Shown in pieces: positions 45,717-55,698 of a stretch of DNA of 64,000 nt. How positions within the stretch are numbered: the first letter of the stretch is position 1; each line of letters begins with the position of its first letter. The position numbers and the translations under genes are program-made. Source of the DNA: Dehalococcoidia bacterium (GTDB taxonomy: Bacteria > Chloroflexota > Dehalococcoidia > Lucifugimonadales > Lucifugimonadaceae); the NCBI GenBank assembly GCA_009693115.1, contig SHXW01000002.1:1-64000 (forward strand), read 5' to 3'. The notes beneath the pieces are model-generated. The model saw nothing but the letters and a program-made list of their open reading frames with translations. It searched no databases and had not been told where the DNA came from.

Positions 45717-47420
45717 ATGTCAGAACAACAACAACCGGACGCAGGCGCAGGCGGCGACGCGGCGCAGGCGGGAATCGAAGAGCACAGGCTCATCAGGCAG
45801 CGTCTGGAGAAGATGCGGTCGCTGCGGTCGCGCGGGATCGATCCCTACCCGGCCCGGTTCAAGCGCACACACACGAGCGCTCAGGCGAGGGCACTGTTCG
45901 AGGGACTGGTGGGCGGCACATCTGACAAGCTCCCGCTGCCGACACCGGCTGGTCAGGACCTGGGCGAGAGAATGGCTCCCGCCGCATCAAAAGGCGCTGA
46001 GACAGCCGCCAGGCCCCAGGGTGAAAGAGCGCCGGAGGGCCACTCACCTGACATGAAAACCGCGCCCGTCCGCATAGCCGGGCGGGTCATGGGCCGGCGC
46101 GGCATGGGCAAGGCGTCGTTCCTAGACATCAAGGACGGTGACGGCCGCATCCAGACGCACGCCCGCGCAGACGTGCTGGGTGAGGCTTATGCCCTGCTGG
46201 ATGACGTTGATCTGGGGGATTTCATAGGCGTTGAAGGGCCGGTATTCAGGACGCGCCGGGGCGAAATCTCGGTTGAGGCGACGTCGCTGACCATGCTCTC
46301 CAAGGCGTTGCGGCCCCTGCCTGAAAAGTGGCACGGCCTTCAGGACACCGAGCAGCGGTTCAGGCAGCGTTATCTGGATTTGGTCTCGAATGAACGCGCG
46401 ATGGAGATCGCGCGCATGAGGGCGAACATTGTCGCTTCCATGCGGAGGTTCCTGCACGGGCGCGGGTTCATCGAGGTCGAGACGCCGATGCTCGTCGCGG
46501 TGGCGGCGGGCGCGATGGCGAAACCGTTCGTTACTCACCACAACGCTCTCGACCGCCAGCTTTACCTGCGAATAGCGTCCGAACTTTATTTGAAGAGGCT
46601 GATCGTTGGCGGGATGGACCGGGTCTTTGAGATAGGCCGTATGTTCCGCAACGAGGGGATAGACCACGACCACAACCCTGAATTCACCACGCTGGAGTCT
46701 TACGAGGCGTACGCGGACTACAACGACGTGATGGAGATGGTGGAGCAGATGGTGTACGCCATAGCGATGGATGTGCTGGGCTCGCCTGTGATCAAGACAC
46801 AGACATCTTCGACGGGCTCAGGGCAGGCAGATACCGCCGGCATTGCCGGGGTTGAGATCAACGTAACGCCTCCGTGGCCGAGGCTTGACCTGCGCGGCGA
46901 AATCCTGAAGCGAACTGGCATAGACATCCTCAGGCACAAAGACCGAAACTCGCTCGCGGTGGCGATGGGGGAGCGCGGCATCCACGTCGAGGCCGGTTCA
47001 AGCAGGGGGCGGCTGCTCGACAAGATCATCTCCTCAGAAGTGGAGCCGCACCTGATACAGCCATCGTTCCTGGTGGACTACCCGGTCGAAATGTCTCCGC
47101 TGGCGAAGCGGAAGCCGGGGGTGGAGGGAACCGTAGAGCGGTTCGAGGCGTTCGCCTTCGGGACGGAGATAGCGAACGCATTTTCAGAGTTGAACGACCC
47201 GGTAGACCAGCGCGGGCGGTTCGAGGAGCAGGAGCGGCTACGAAATGAATTCGGCGAGCAGGAGGAGACGGACCGGCTGGACGAGGACTTTCTGATAGCT
47301 GTCGAGCACGGGATGCCGCCGACTGGTGGGCTGGGCATGGGCGTGGATAGGCTTACCATGTTGCTGTCAGGCGAAAGGTCCATCCGCGAGGTGGTGCTGT
47401 TCCCGCAGTTGAAGACCTAG
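45717..47420 (+). CDS. lysS: Lysyl-tRNA synthetase, class II
   Basis: A 567-residue class II synthetase. The OB anticodon domain has VRIAGRVMGRRGMGKASFLDIKDG; class II motif 1 lies around RRFLHGRGFIEVETPM, motif 2 has MFRNEGIDHDHNPEFT, and motif 3 has GLGMGVDRLTMLL. Two segments are unlike LysRS: an Ala/Glu-rich stretch before the OB fold (about residues 76-112) and an insertion TSSTGSGQADTA in the catalytic domain from a family C repeat. A GTG at 45684 would add eleven residues. serS follows 75 bp downstream. Confidence 0.95.
   Translation: MSEQQQPDAGAGGDAAQAGIEEHRLIRQRLEKMRSLRSRGIDPYPARFKRTHTSAQARALFEGLVGGTSDKLPLPTPAGQDLGERMAPAASKGAETAARPQGERAPEGHSPDMKTAPVRIAGRVMGRRGMGKASFLDIKDGDGRIQTHARADVLGEAYALLDDVDLGDFIGVEGPVFRTRRGEISVEATSLTMLSKALRPLPEKWHGLQDTEQRFRQRYLDLVSNERAMEIARMRANIVASMRRFLHGRGFIEVETPMLVAVAAGAMAKPFVTHHNALDRQLYLRIASELYLKRLIVGGMDRVFEIGRMFRNEGIDHDHNPEFTTLESYEAYADYNDVMEMVEQMVYAIAMDVLGSPVIKTQTSSTGSGQADTAGIAGVEINVTPPWPRLDLRGEILKRTGIDILRHKDRNSLAVAMGERGIHVEAGSSRGRLLDKIISSEVEPHLIQPSFLVDYPVEMSPLAKRKPGVEGTVERFEAFAFGTEIANAFSELNDPVDQRGRFEEQERLRNEFGEQEETDRLDEDFLIAVEHGMPPTGGLGMGVDRLTMLLSGERSIREVVLFPQLKT
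46806..46826. repeat. Family C repeat, in frame in lysS
   Basis: TCTTCGACGGGCTCAGGGCA. Shares TTCG-x-x-GGCTCAGG with the copies at 32549 (reverse strand) and 35000. It encodes STGSGQA inside LysRS. Confidence 0.6.
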
Positions 47421-47495
47421 GTGGTTTGGCCCTCTCCCATGTCGGAGTGGAGGCCATGTACCGATATGCCTGATCTGACTCAGAGAAGATGAAAA

Positions 47496-48755
47496 ATGCT
47501 TTCACTTGAACTGATCGTAAACGAAACAGTGAAGGTCAAAGCCGCGCTCGCCCGCAGGGGTGGCGAGTACCCCATTGACGAGGCATTGCGCCTGGACACC
47601 CGCAGGCGCGAGCTCATCAAGGAGACGGACGCGCTGCGTGCTCGGCGCAACGAGGTGTCGAAGAGGATCGGTGCGGAGAAACGGAAGCCGTCGCAGGCTG
47701 AGTCGGACGAAATGCGCACCACTGGCGACAAGATCAAGTCTGACGAGCAGGAACTGGACGGCATCAAGGGCCAGCTCGAAGCGCTCCTGCTGACACTGCC
47801 CAACCTGCCGCTGGCGGACGTGCCTGATGGGCCGGACGCATCGGGCAACGTCATCGTAAAGACGTGGGGCGAACCGCGTAACTTCGCCCATGCGAAGCCG
47901 CACTGGGAGATTGGGACCCGGCTCGGCATCGTGGACATGGAGGCGGGGGCGCGCATCACGGGTGCGCGGTTTTACGTCCTCAGGGGCAAGGGCGCGACGC
48001 TCCAGCGCGCGTTGTCCAACTGGTTCCTGGATGTGCATACCCGGGAGCAGGGCTATATCGAGATCGAGCCGCCGTATCTCGTCAAGCGCGAAACGATGAC
48101 CGGCTCGGGCAACCTGCCAAAGTTCGCCGACAACCTGTTCCACGATGATGAATCGGGCTACTGGCTGCTGCCTACAGCCGAGGTGGCCCTGAACGGCATC
48201 CACCAGGGGACGATCCTTGAACCTGGCGTGCTGCCGGTGAAATACGTGGCGCGCACGCCGTGTTTCCGCAAGGAGAAGACGGCGGCCGGGCGTGACGTGC
48301 GCGGAATCAAGCGCGTTCACCAGTTCGAAAAGGTGGAGATGTTCCGGTATGTGGAGCCGGAGAAGTCCGAGGCGGCGCTTGAAGAGATGGTCTCGGAAGC
48401 CACTGTGCTGTGCGAGAGGCTGGGCCTGCCCTACCGCCTGCTGAAGCTGTGCGCCGGGGACATAGGGTTCCAGTCGGCCAAGACGTTTGACATAGAGGTG
48501 TGGTCGCCGGGGTGTCAGGAGTGGCTCGAAGTGTCGTCGCTTTCGACATGCACGGACTTCCAGGCGCGCCGGAACAACACCCGCTACCGCCCTGAACGAG
48601 GGGGGCCGACGCGGATGCCGCACATGCTGAACGGGTCGGGGCTGGCGCTCCCGCGTTTGATCATTGCGGTCATCGAGAACTACCTGCAACCGGACGGGTC
48701 GGTGGTGATACCCGAGGTTCTCCGCAAGTACACCGGCTTCGACTGGATCCCATAG
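47496..48755 (+). CDS. serS: Seryl-tRNA synthetase
   Basis: A 419-residue class II synthetase. The N-terminal coiled-coil arm (residues 30-100, KETDALRARRNEVSKRIG) that reads the long variable arm of tRNA-Ser is present. Motif 2 is FRKEKTAAGRDVRGIKRVHQFEKVE, and motif 3 is MLNGSGLALPRLIIAVIENY. SerRS also charges tRNA-Sec, needed for the selenoprotein SelD in this genome. A GAGAAGATG stretch upstream is the probable ribosome site. Confidence 0.95.
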   Translation: MLSLELIVNETVKVKAALARRGGEYPIDEALRLDTRRRELIKETDALRARRNEVSKRIGAEKRKPSQAESDEMRTTGDKIKSDEQELDGIKGQLEALLLTLPNLPLADVPDGPDASGNVIVKTWGEPRNFAHAKPHWEIGTRLGIVDMEAGARITGARFYVLRGKGATLQRALSNWFLDVHTREQGYIEIEPPYLVKRETMTGSGNLPKFADNLFHDDESGYWLLPTAEVALNGIHQGTILEPGVLPVKYVARTPCFRKEKTAAGRDVRGIKRVHQFEKVEMFRYVEPEKSEAALEEMVSEATVLCERLGLPYRLLKLCAGDIGFQSAKTFDIEVWSPGCQEWLEVSSLSTCTDFQARRNNTRYRPERGGPTRMPHMLNGSGLALPRLIIAVIENYLQPDGSVVIPEVLRKYTGFDWIP

Positions 48756-49043
48756 AGATGTTCCGGCGCTGCCCGCATCCTTCGGAATCCGCGTAATTCC
48801 CGACCCTGAACGGAGCGGAGGGGAGGGATCTGGGGTGGCCAGCTGCGTTGGGGTTCCCTGCCCCAGATCCTGCGGCTTCCCAGGCCTCAGGATGACGCGT
48901 TGAGGCGGCTTCTGGAAGACGACGCGGTGGTATATTTGTATATGCAACTAAACTAGGGCGCACCGCTCTTGCCGTGGAGCGGCCTGCTTCTGACAATATG
49001 ATCTGCGGCGGTGGACTTGGAACGCCTGCGTACTGGAGCAAAC
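48756..49043. other. serS-pirin gap with long inverted repeat
   Basis: The 288 bp contain family B repeat sequence with perfect arms GGATCTGGGG (48826-48835) and CCCCAGATCC (48861-48870), then CTCAGGATGACG. An AT-rich patch (TATATTTGTATATG) near 48932 is the best promoter candidate for the pirin gene. Confidence 0.5.
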
Positions 49044-49790
49044 ATGCCAGGACTTGATCTTGCGCCAAACATTGACGTGCGGTTGTCGGACACGCGGGAC
49101 CGGACGGAGCTGGGCTGGCTCGACGCCCGGCACTCGTTCAATTTCAACTGGCACAACACGCCGGGCAACTCGAACTTCGGCCTGCTCGTGGTGAACAACC
49201 ACGACCTTATCCTGCCAGGGACGGGGTTCGAGACGCACCCGCACCGGGACATGGAGATCGTGACGTGGATACTGCAGGGTGGGGTTGAGCACAAGGACTC
49301 TGAGGGACATTCAGGCGTGATCGTGCCGGGCGAGGCGCAGCGGATGTCCGCTGGGCGTGGCATCTGGCATTCGGAGATGAACGGCTCGCCGGAAACCCCG
49401 CTCAGGCTGGTGCAGATGTGGGTCGTGCCTGACGAGTCGAAGGTGGCGCCGTCGTACGAGCAGACGGACATCACGAGCGACCTTAAGTCTGGGCAGCTGG
49501 TGGCGGTGGCATCTGGCCGCGGGCTATCGGGCGCGGTGAAGATCCACCAGAAGCACGCCACGCTGTGGGCGGCTCGCCTGAAGCCGGGGGAGACGGTCCT
49601 GCTGCCGTCTGCGCCGTGGGTGCACCTGTTCGTGCCGCAGGGCGAGGTGGACGTCGAGGGCATCGGCGCGCTTAAGGGCGGCGACGCAGTACGGTTCACA
49701 GCGTCTGCGGAGGGTCAGAAGGTGACGGGCGTGGCGGACGCCGAGGTGCTCATCTGGGAGATGCACAGGGCCATTGGGCCGGGACGCTAG
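49044..49790 (+). CDS. Pirin-family cupin protein
   Basis: A 248-residue bicupin. The metal ligands are in the first cupin: H65 and H67 of THPHRDME, then the later His and Glu of SAGRGIWHSEMN. The HKDSEGHSGVIVPGEAQRM block is diagnostic. The second cupin (about residues 150-245) lacks these ligands, as in other pirins. Bacterial pirins include quercetinase-like enzymes and regulators; the role is unknown here. GGAG lies before the ATG at 49044. Confidence 0.9.
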   Translation: MPGLDLAPNIDVRLSDTRDRTELGWLDARHSFNFNWHNTPGNSNFGLLVVNNHDLILPGTGFETHPHRDMEIVTWILQGGVEHKDSEGHSGVIVPGEAQRMSAGRGIWHSEMNGSPETPLRLVQMWVVPDESKVAPSYEQTDITSDLKSGQLVAVASGRGLSGAVKIHQKHATLWAARLKPGETVLLPSAPWVHLFVPQGEVDVEGIGALKGGDAVRFTASAEGQKVTGVADAEVLIWEMHRAIGPGR

Positions 49791-49828
49791 GCGGCTCTGG
49801 GGATATGTGCCTCACCCAGAAGTGGCGA

Positions 49829-51094
49829 TCAGGGAGACTTGCGGGCCGGAGCAGGGGGAACGCCCCGCTTTGCGCCCTTTGCGGGGACCTCGGGTGAATA
49901 CCAGTGCGGCGTCTTCTGGCCGGGGTCTATGAAGCCGGGCCAGTTCCATTCACGCGCCTCGGTCGTCGTCTCGACATGCACGTCGGAGCGGTCGAGGACT
50001 GACTTCTTCAGGCGCGTCCCCAGTCCGGGGCCCTCGGGGGCAAACAGAAAGCCGTCCTTGATCGTTATGTTCGGCTCGACGAACCTGTCGTACCAGCCCC
50101 TGTAATAGGCGCGGTTTGTCTCCTGGACCATGACGTTCGGGCAGGACATGGAGATGTGGGCGCAGGCGAAGACGTTCACCGGGCCAGTCCAGTCGTGCGG
50201 GGCGACGGGCGTCTGGTAGGTCTCGGCGAGAGCGGCGATCTTCTTCGTTTCGGTGATGCCGCCGGTCCAGATGAGGTCAGGCATGACGATCTCGGCTGCG
50301 CCGCGCTCGATGAACTCCCGGAAGTGCCACTTGGTGATCAGGCGTTCGGCGGCGCAGATGGGTGCCTTCGTCACCTCGGCCAGCTTCAGGTGCGTTTCGA
50401 CGTTTATGGGGCGGATCATCTCTTCCTGCCATAAGATGTCGTACTCATCCATGGCCTGCGTGATTGTCATTGCGGGCGCCAGCTGCCACTGGCCGCCGCC
50501 ATCATGCGCGATTTCGATCTGGTCGCCGAGGGCCTTGCGCTGCTTCGCGAGGGGCGCGAGCGCCTCCCGTATGTCTTTGCGGGATATGAAATTCCCGCCC
50601 GACGCGGCGGCGTACGGCCCCATGTAGTAGGCCTTGACTATGGTTATGCCATCATCGAGGAGGTTCTGGAGGAAGCCGACGGGGTCCCGCTGCTCGAACT
50701 CGTTGTCTTGAATCTCGCCGTAGGAGCCGACGGTGTTATAGATCTTGACTCTGTCACGGCACCTTCCGCCGAGCATGTCGTAGATGGGCCGCTTGACCGC
50801 CTGCCCGGCGAGGTCCCAGAGGGCGGTGTCCACGGCTGACAGGGCACGTAGCTCCGCCCCGGCGTACCCGAAGCCTTCCACATTGCCGAACATGGCGGAC
50901 CATAGGGCCTCGCGGTCCATGGGGTCCTTGCCGATGAGCATGGGCGCGTACATTTCGTGGATGACGGACGAGACGGCGCGCGGGAGGTACCAGGTTTCGC
51001 CGAGGCCGATGAGCCCGTTGTCTGTGTGTATGCGAACCCATAGGACATGGAAGAACTCATCAACGCGGATGGTCTCCACCTTTGTGATCTTCAC
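49829..51094 (-). CDS. Enolase-superfamily dehydratase, copy 2
   Basis: A 421-residue member of the mandelate racemase group. Catalytic Lys is K154 in TIVKAYYMG; metal ligands D198 (IAHDGGGQW), E224 (WQEEMIRP) and E250 (CAAERL); the His-Asp dyad is H300 (VAPHDWTG) with D273 (VMPDLIW). The GTG at 51094 gives the family N-terminus KITKVETIRVDEF; a longer start would add residues encoded by a family A repeat (51115-51140). The C-terminal 40 residues are a Pro-rich tail (PPAPARKSP). A sugar-acid dehydratase role is likely. Confidence 0.88.
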   Translation of the reverse strand: MKITKVETIRVDEFFHVLWVRIHTDNGLIGLGETWYLPRAVSSVIHEMYAPMLIGKDPMDREALWSAMFGNVEGFGYAGAELRALSAVDTALWDLAGQAVKRPIYDMLGGRCRDRVKIYNTVGSYGEIQDNEFEQRDPVGFLQNLLDDGITIVKAYYMGPYAAASGGNFISRKDIREALAPLAKQRKALGDQIEIAHDGGGQWQLAPAMTITQAMDEYDILWQEEMIRPINVETHLKLAEVTKAPICAAERLITKWHFREFIERGAAEIVMPDLIWTGGITETKKIAALAETYQTPVAPHDWTGPVNVFACAHISMSCPNVMVQETNRAYYRGWYDRFVEPNITIKDGFLFAPEGPGLGTRLKKSVLDRSDVHVETTTEAREWNWPGFIDPGQKTPHWYSPEVPAKGAKRGVPPAPARKSP

Positions 51095-51114
51095 GAGGCT
51101 GGCCCCTTCACCTT

Positions 51115-51140
51115 CACCCTCTCCCGCAAGGGGGGAGGAG
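51115..51140. repeat. Family A repeat before dehydratase copy 2
   Basis: CACCCTCTCCC then GGGGGGAGGAG, lying just before the chosen GTG. Confidence 0.6.
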
Positions 51141-51311
51141 ATAAAGCCGCTGCATGCACGGCGTCCGAATGGCGGCACAAGGGTATCTCAGGCCTGGGAC
51201 GGGGGTGGGACCAGGCGGACAGGCCGGGTTGTGCGATCACGCGCCTGTGGGTAACATCAGGCCCGTACCGGAGAGCGCCTGTATGCGTCCCGGAAATCCT
51301 CTGAATTCCCT

Positions 51312-51341
51312 CACCCTGACCCTCTCCCGCCGGAAGAGGGG
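51312..51341. repeat. Family A repeat before the aminotransferase
   Basis: CACCCTGACCCTCTCCC followed by GGAAGAGGGG. Its first 17 bases equal those of the copy at 21943. Confidence 0.7.
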
Positions 51342-51360
51342 ATACGCCACGGAGACACAC

Positions 51361-52335
51361 ATGCCTGCGTCAAAGTCCGGGTCAAAACTCTTCACTGAAG
51401 GCCCGGCCCCCCGCGCCGGCGAGCGCGTCGCATATTTCAACGGCAAAATTGTCCCCGAAAGCCAGGTGCTTGTCCCCTTCCGGGACAGGGGCTTCAAGTA
51501 CGGCGACGCCGTGTTCGACATGACCCGCACCTTCGGCCACGAGATATTCAAGCTCGAAGGCCATATCGAACGCTTTCAGGACTCCCTGAAATATGTACAG
51601 ATAGACCCCGGCCTGACGAAGAAGCAGTGGATGGACCTGAGCATGGAGGTCGTCGGCCGCAACCTGAAACTCATCGGCCCCGATGACGATTACTGGGTCG
51701 GTCAGCGCGTCTCCCGCGGGGTTGACCTCGTCGGCGGCGACATGTGGGAGACATCCGGCGGGCCCACCGTCATCATCGAGTGCATGCCGCTCCCGCTAAA
51801 GGCGCGGGCGCGCCTCTACAGGGACGGAATAGACGTGGTCGTGCCGAGTGTGCGCCGCGTGCCCCCGCAATCCATCTCGCCAAGGGCCAAGTCACACAAC
51901 TACCTGAACCTCATCATGGGAGACCTTGAGGCAAAAGCCTCGAACAAGGACGCCTGGGCCATCCTGCTGGACATCAACGGCAACCTGGCGGAGGGCATCG
52001 GGTCAAACATCTTCACGATCAAGGACGGCAAACTGCGGACGCCAAAGGTGCAGAACGTGCTGGGCGGCATCTCACGCGAGACGGCGATCGAGCTGGCGCA
52101 CAAGCTGGACATCCCTGTCGAGGAGGCGGACCTGGACATGTTCGATGCACAGACGGCGGATGAGGTCTTTCTGACTTCGACGAGCCTGTGCATATGCGGC
52201 GTGCGTTCGGTGCAGGGGGCGAAGGTGGGCGATGGCAAGACCCCCGGGCCCATTACGAAGGCCCTCCAGGACGCCTATGTTGACCTCGTGAATTTTGACT
52301 GGGTGGGCCAGTACCTGCGCCGCCTCGAGGGGTAG
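51361..52335 (+). CDS. Class IV PLP aminotransferase (branched-chain/D-amino acid type)
   Basis: A 324-residue fold-IV aminotransferase. The PLP lysine is K177 in SPRAKSHNYLN, and EGIGSNIFTIKDG and DEVFLTSTS are the usual cofactor contacts. AYFNGKIVPESQVLVPFRDRGFKYGDAVFD fits the BCAT/DAAT N-domain. It could transaminate branched-chain amino acids (IlvE-like) or D-amino acids. The ATG at 51361 follows GGAGACACAC. It is divergent from dehydratase copy 2. Confidence 0.87.
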   Translation: MPASKSGSKLFTEGPAPRAGERVAYFNGKIVPESQVLVPFRDRGFKYGDAVFDMTRTFGHEIFKLEGHIERFQDSLKYVQIDPGLTKKQWMDLSMEVVGRNLKLIGPDDDYWVGQRVSRGVDLVGGDMWETSGGPTVIIECMPLPLKARARLYRDGIDVVVPSVRRVPPQSISPRAKSHNYLNLIMGDLEAKASNKDAWAILLDINGNLAEGIGSNIFTIKDGKLRTPKVQNVLGGISRETAIELAHKLDIPVEEADLDMFDAQTADEVFLTSTSLCICGVRSVQGAKVGDGKTPGPITKALQDAYVDLVNFDWVGQYLRRLEG

Positions 52336-52408
52336 GAGCGAAAAGGGCGACCCACGTTGTCCCCCCCTCCTCAGGGGATGTGGCAGGCCTCTCGCACCTC
52401 CGGGTCCG

Positions 52409-53020
52409 CTAAACCGCCGGGTAGGAAGGACGCACGCCCTGCGGGGCGGGAGTCTGCGGCAATGCCATGGAGGGAGTGGCCTGTTCAGACTTCGTCCGGA
52501 GTTGCTCCACCTGCGACAGGAAGGCCTCGGCCCGCGCTGTCGCCTTGCCGCCGACCTCGCCGCGCAAGCGCCCGCCCGCCGACGTGAAAAGCAGCCCGGT
52601 GCCGCCGGGCCGGAACCAGTAGTCCGCGAACAGCCCGAGCGAAATGACCCCCACAACCGCGCCGGCGATCGCGCCGACATTCGCGTTGGACGACACCTGC
52701 CAGACGCCCACCGCCCCCGTCGCGCCAAGCAACGCCCAGACGAGCGACTTCCGGTCCCTCGCCCGCCTTGTCAGCGCCACTGAAGATATGTCCCCGAGCC
52801 GCATGGACGAGTAAAACGTCTCTTCCTCACCGCCTCCGTAGTGGATGATGCGGCGGTCTGTGAGCACGAAGGAAGCCCCACCCGTTCCGGGGAGGTCTGA
52901 GACCAGGGTCTCTCCGGATATGAGGTCGCGCAGTCTGGCGGCGCGCTCAGGCGCGGCTGTAGCTTCAGCGCGCCCCGCGGAAGGGATGGGAAGGGCCGGT
53001 GTCTGCTGGAGTGTTGCCAT
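52409..53020 (-). CDS. PH-like domain membrane protein
   Basis: A 203-residue protein. After a 45-residue polar start, a short PH-like beta domain can be read (ETLVSDLPG, ASFVLTDRRIIHYGGGEEETFYSSMRLGDISSVALTRRARD), followed by two membrane helices (LVWALLGATGAVGVW and VGAIAGAVVGVISLGLFADYWF) and a Pro-rich tail. The FVLTDRRIIH strand resembles bacterial PH (bPH) domains. The function is unknown; it may sense or organise the membrane. Confidence 0.7.
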   Translation of the reverse strand: MATLQQTPALPIPSAGRAEATAAPERAARLRDLISGETLVSDLPGTGGASFVLTDRRIIHYGGGEEETFYSSMRLGDISSVALTRRARDRKSLVWALLGATGAVGVWQVSSNANVGAIAGAVVGVISLGLFADYWFRPGGTGLLFTSAGGRLRGEVGGKATARAEAFLSQVEQLRTKSEQATPSMALPQTPAPQGVRPSYPAV

Positions 53021-53248
53021 GTTCTAGCCGGGGCAAAAAAGCGAACCCACAGGTTTCACAGGTTACACAGATTTGTCGGGGCGAGATAGATGACGGCCCA
53101 CAAACGTCTCCCGCATATCAAAGTAGAGGAGGGTTTCACCACCGGACCTGCCCGGCACATCCCGGCATCTTTCCGTCCTGAATCTGTGACGCCTGTTTTG
53201 ACCTTCCACTTGCTTATGACGGTGTCTACGGATGATCGCCGGTTCACA

Positions 53249-54661
53249 TCAGAGGAGAGGAAGCTGGCGCGGCAGGATGACCGGCGACGTCATGGCGCGA
53301 AATAACAGGTGCAGCCCCTGCTGTTCCCGTGCGCCATTCACGTCCGGTCTTAGCCCCTGCCCGGCAAGGAGAGCACGGGCCTCTTTCGTTATGGCGTTCT
53401 CCGGCAGCTTCGGCCATGCTCGAAATAGCTCAAGGCAGCGGGCCGCCAGCGCACCGTCGCCCCTGAGCCGGGCGACGGCATGCAGTCCCGGAAGGACGGC
53501 GTTCACGGCGATGTCCCCCGCCCGTCCCTGTCCGATGAGCGCCCTCGAGCCTGCGCCGTCATCATGCACTGAAATAAGAGCAAGGATGGCCTCTGCGCCT
53601 GGCCCCTCCATGACAGAGCGTGTCAGCGCGGCTGAAGGGCCACCCGCGGCATGCCACCTCGCGGCCAAGACAGCGGCGCCAGATATGCGCCGCCTCGGGT
53701 GGTTATCGGGCCTGCCGCCCGGCAGGTCCCATTCTGGCGCGTGTCCTCCAATCGGCGGAGCGTTTGCCGGTCTTGGCCCAAACCCGGCGGCCCAAAAGAG
53801 GAGCGCCTTGAATTGAGCCGCTGTCTGGGTGTCGCCCGGCAAGAGCCCGCTGGAAAGCAGTGCCCAGGGGAGCCGGGCGGAAAACCTCCTGAACTGGCCC
53901 CGGTTCCGAGGGTAGCCCAAACAGTCGAGCACCGCGGCATAAAGCATCTGGTCCGGCCCGACGCGCCCGGCCTCCATTGTCAGACCAGCGCTCTTCGCCA
54001 GGAACCTCTGGTCCCCGGCTGCGCCCAGGTCCATGAACGGCATGGGGGCCGGGGAAACTCGAGCACGTCCAAGCCGGGTATCGTCATGCGGCTGCACGGA
54101 CGGTGCCGGACGGACGGCTGGTTCCCCCTTCACATCCGACGCTACGTGAGTCTGTTTGATCTGCGCAGGCCCCAACACAAGCAGGGGAACTCTGATACCG
54201 GCGGCGTTCTCCGCCTCTGGACCGCCGCCCAGATAGGCGACGTGGAGTACGCCGCCGTTGTACCGCCTGTCCGAGCCGTGCCCGTGGTCGCGCCACCCTG
54301 AGGGCCTCACGTGGACCTCTATGTCTCCGCAGAGGCGGGTGCCATCCTCCCGTTCCAGCACCGCGTCGAGGAAATCCGGGCCGCGCCCAGGGCCCGGCCT
54401 CCCCGGGTAGAGCACGCGGTAGGAGTGGCCGTCCCTCGTCTGTACCGTCAGCCGACGTTCACCGGCGCGCCTCCAGGTCGCCTGCAGGATCGCCTCGGAG
54501 AGCGCGTCGCCCGGAGTCGGGGCCGCGTAGGACGGGCGCTGCTCATAGACGGCCAGCGCCGTAATGCGGACGAACTCGTGTGCCCGGTAGACAAACGGCC
54601 CCGCCGCTGGGCCTTCAGTTCGCAGCGGGGCCGCTCTGTCACTCTTCAACAACGCAGTCAA
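53249..54661 (-). CDS. DUF2851-family protein
   Basis: A 470-residue protein with the DUF2851 signature: GDIEVHVRPSGWRDHGHGSDRRYNGGVLHVAY near residues 112-143. This is a nuclease-like pattern (D..E.H plus GH.HD-like residues), so an enzymatic role on nucleic acid is possible but unproven. The middle has a low-complexity insertion with PAVRPAPSVQPHDD. The TTG start at 54661 is uncertain. Confidence 0.75.
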   Translation of the reverse strand: MTALLKSDRAAPLRTEGPAAGPFVYRAHEFVRITALAVYEQRPSYAAPTPGDALSEAILQATWRRAGERRLTVQTRDGHSYRVLYPGRPGPGRGPDFLDAVLEREDGTRLCGDIEVHVRPSGWRDHGHGSDRRYNGGVLHVAYLGGGPEAENAAGIRVPLLVLGPAQIKQTHVASDVKGEPAVRPAPSVQPHDDTRLGRARVSPAPMPFMDLGAAGDQRFLAKSAGLTMEAGRVGPDQMLYAAVLDCLGYPRNRGQFRRFSARLPWALLSSGLLPGDTQTAAQFKALLFWAAGFGPRPANAPPIGGHAPEWDLPGGRPDNHPRRRISGAAVLAARWHAAGGPSAALTRSVMEGPGAEAILALISVHDDGAGSRALIGQGRAGDIAVNAVLPGLHAVARLRGDGALAARCLELFRAWPKLPENAITKEARALLAGQGLRPDVNGAREQQGLHLLFRAMTSPVILPRQLPLL

Positions 54662-54736
54662 AGCCGCAAGTCCATCACACGCGTTCCGGATCCCGTCAAA
54701 CCGAGCGGATCCGGGAGCCCTCGGGAGGGGCCGGTA

Positions 54737-55534
54737 TTACTGCTTCTTTGCCTTTGGGGCAGCCTTCGGAGACTTCGCCGACGGCGCAGTGCACTTGTCA
54801 TTCTTGTGCTTCTCGGCGAACGCGCGCGCCGCTCCGAGGATGAGTTCCGGCAGCCCGGTGCCGTTGGCCCGGTCCGAGCCTGCGTCCTTGCCAGCAAGCC
54901 TGGCCCTGCGGTCGGCATCGGCGGTCATCCTCTGCCGTTCCGGGTGGTCCGGCTCGCCAGGGTGCCCGAGGGAGGCGGAGAAGTCGTGCGGCCCGCCCGT
55001 GATGCCCGTCAGGCCTTTCACGGAGAGGATGCCGTCCAGGTTGTCATAGGCCTTCTTGGACTCTATCTGGGCGGTCACGATCATGTTCTTGTTGGACCAC
55101 TTTGCGAAGCCCAGTTTGCCGCCGTACCGCTCGGTCAGCACCTTCGAGTCGTTAAATTCCGTGCCGCGTCCGCCGCCCCAGGATCGCTGGCCATCCGGGG
55201 GGAACAGGCAGGCATCGGCGAGGGCCTGCGCCTCGGCCTTGCTCTCGATGTGCGGGCCGGTAACGCCCTGTATGCCGCGGTCGAGCCACAGGTTGATTGT
55301 GTTGGCCGCGTTATTTGGGACGCGGGCGATGACGGACATGCCATAGCCATTCGCCACGCGGGCGATGTCGTCAACGTCCTGTGACGTGAACGCGCCGTGC
55401 TCGCCATCGAGGGAAATGGCGTCGAACCCGGCCTGATGCGCCAGTTCGACGGCCTGCAGGTCCCTGTATGTCATGGCGAAGACGAGGGCCTTCCGGCCTT
55501 CTCTGTTTGCCTTAAGGACTGTGTTTTCTATCAA
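54737..55534 (-). CDS. HpcH/HpaI-family aldolase
   Basis: A 265-residue class II aldolase-like barrel. The start is GKALVFAMTYRDLQAVELAHQAGFDAISLDGEHG-like with DGEH near residue 43, the Arg in VIARVPNN, and the metal-site IES in GPHIESKAEA. The C-terminal 30 residues are Lys/Pro/Ala-rich. It likely cleaves 2-oxo-3-deoxy acids to pyruvate plus an aldehyde. TTG with AGGAGG upstream supports the start. It neighbours an SDR and dehydratase copy 3, a combination expected in sugar-acid breakdown. Confidence 0.85.
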   Translation of the reverse strand: MIENTVLKANREGRKALVFAMTYRDLQAVELAHQAGFDAISLDGEHGAFTSQDVDDIARVANGYGMSVIARVPNNAANTINLWLDRGIQGVTGPHIESKAEAQALADACLFPPDGQRSWGGGRGTEFNDSKVLTERYGGKLGFAKWSNKNMIVTAQIESKKAYDNLDGILSVKGLTGITGGPHDFSASLGHPGEPDHPERQRMTADADRRARLAGKDAGSDRANGTGLPELILGAARAFAEKHKNDKCTAPSAKSPKAAPKAKKQ

Positions 55535-55698
55535 TCTGACCTCCTAGTCGGGCCGCAAGGCAAGCGCCATGCAGCCGGGCGGCAGTATAACCTCCGGCGC
55601 GCCTCCCCCGGCGCGGCGTGTCCGGGCCGGGTATCTTGTGCGCCAGGCTGGACCGCTCCCTTTCCTGCCAGAGAGGGAGGATTACAAGGAGTGCCGCA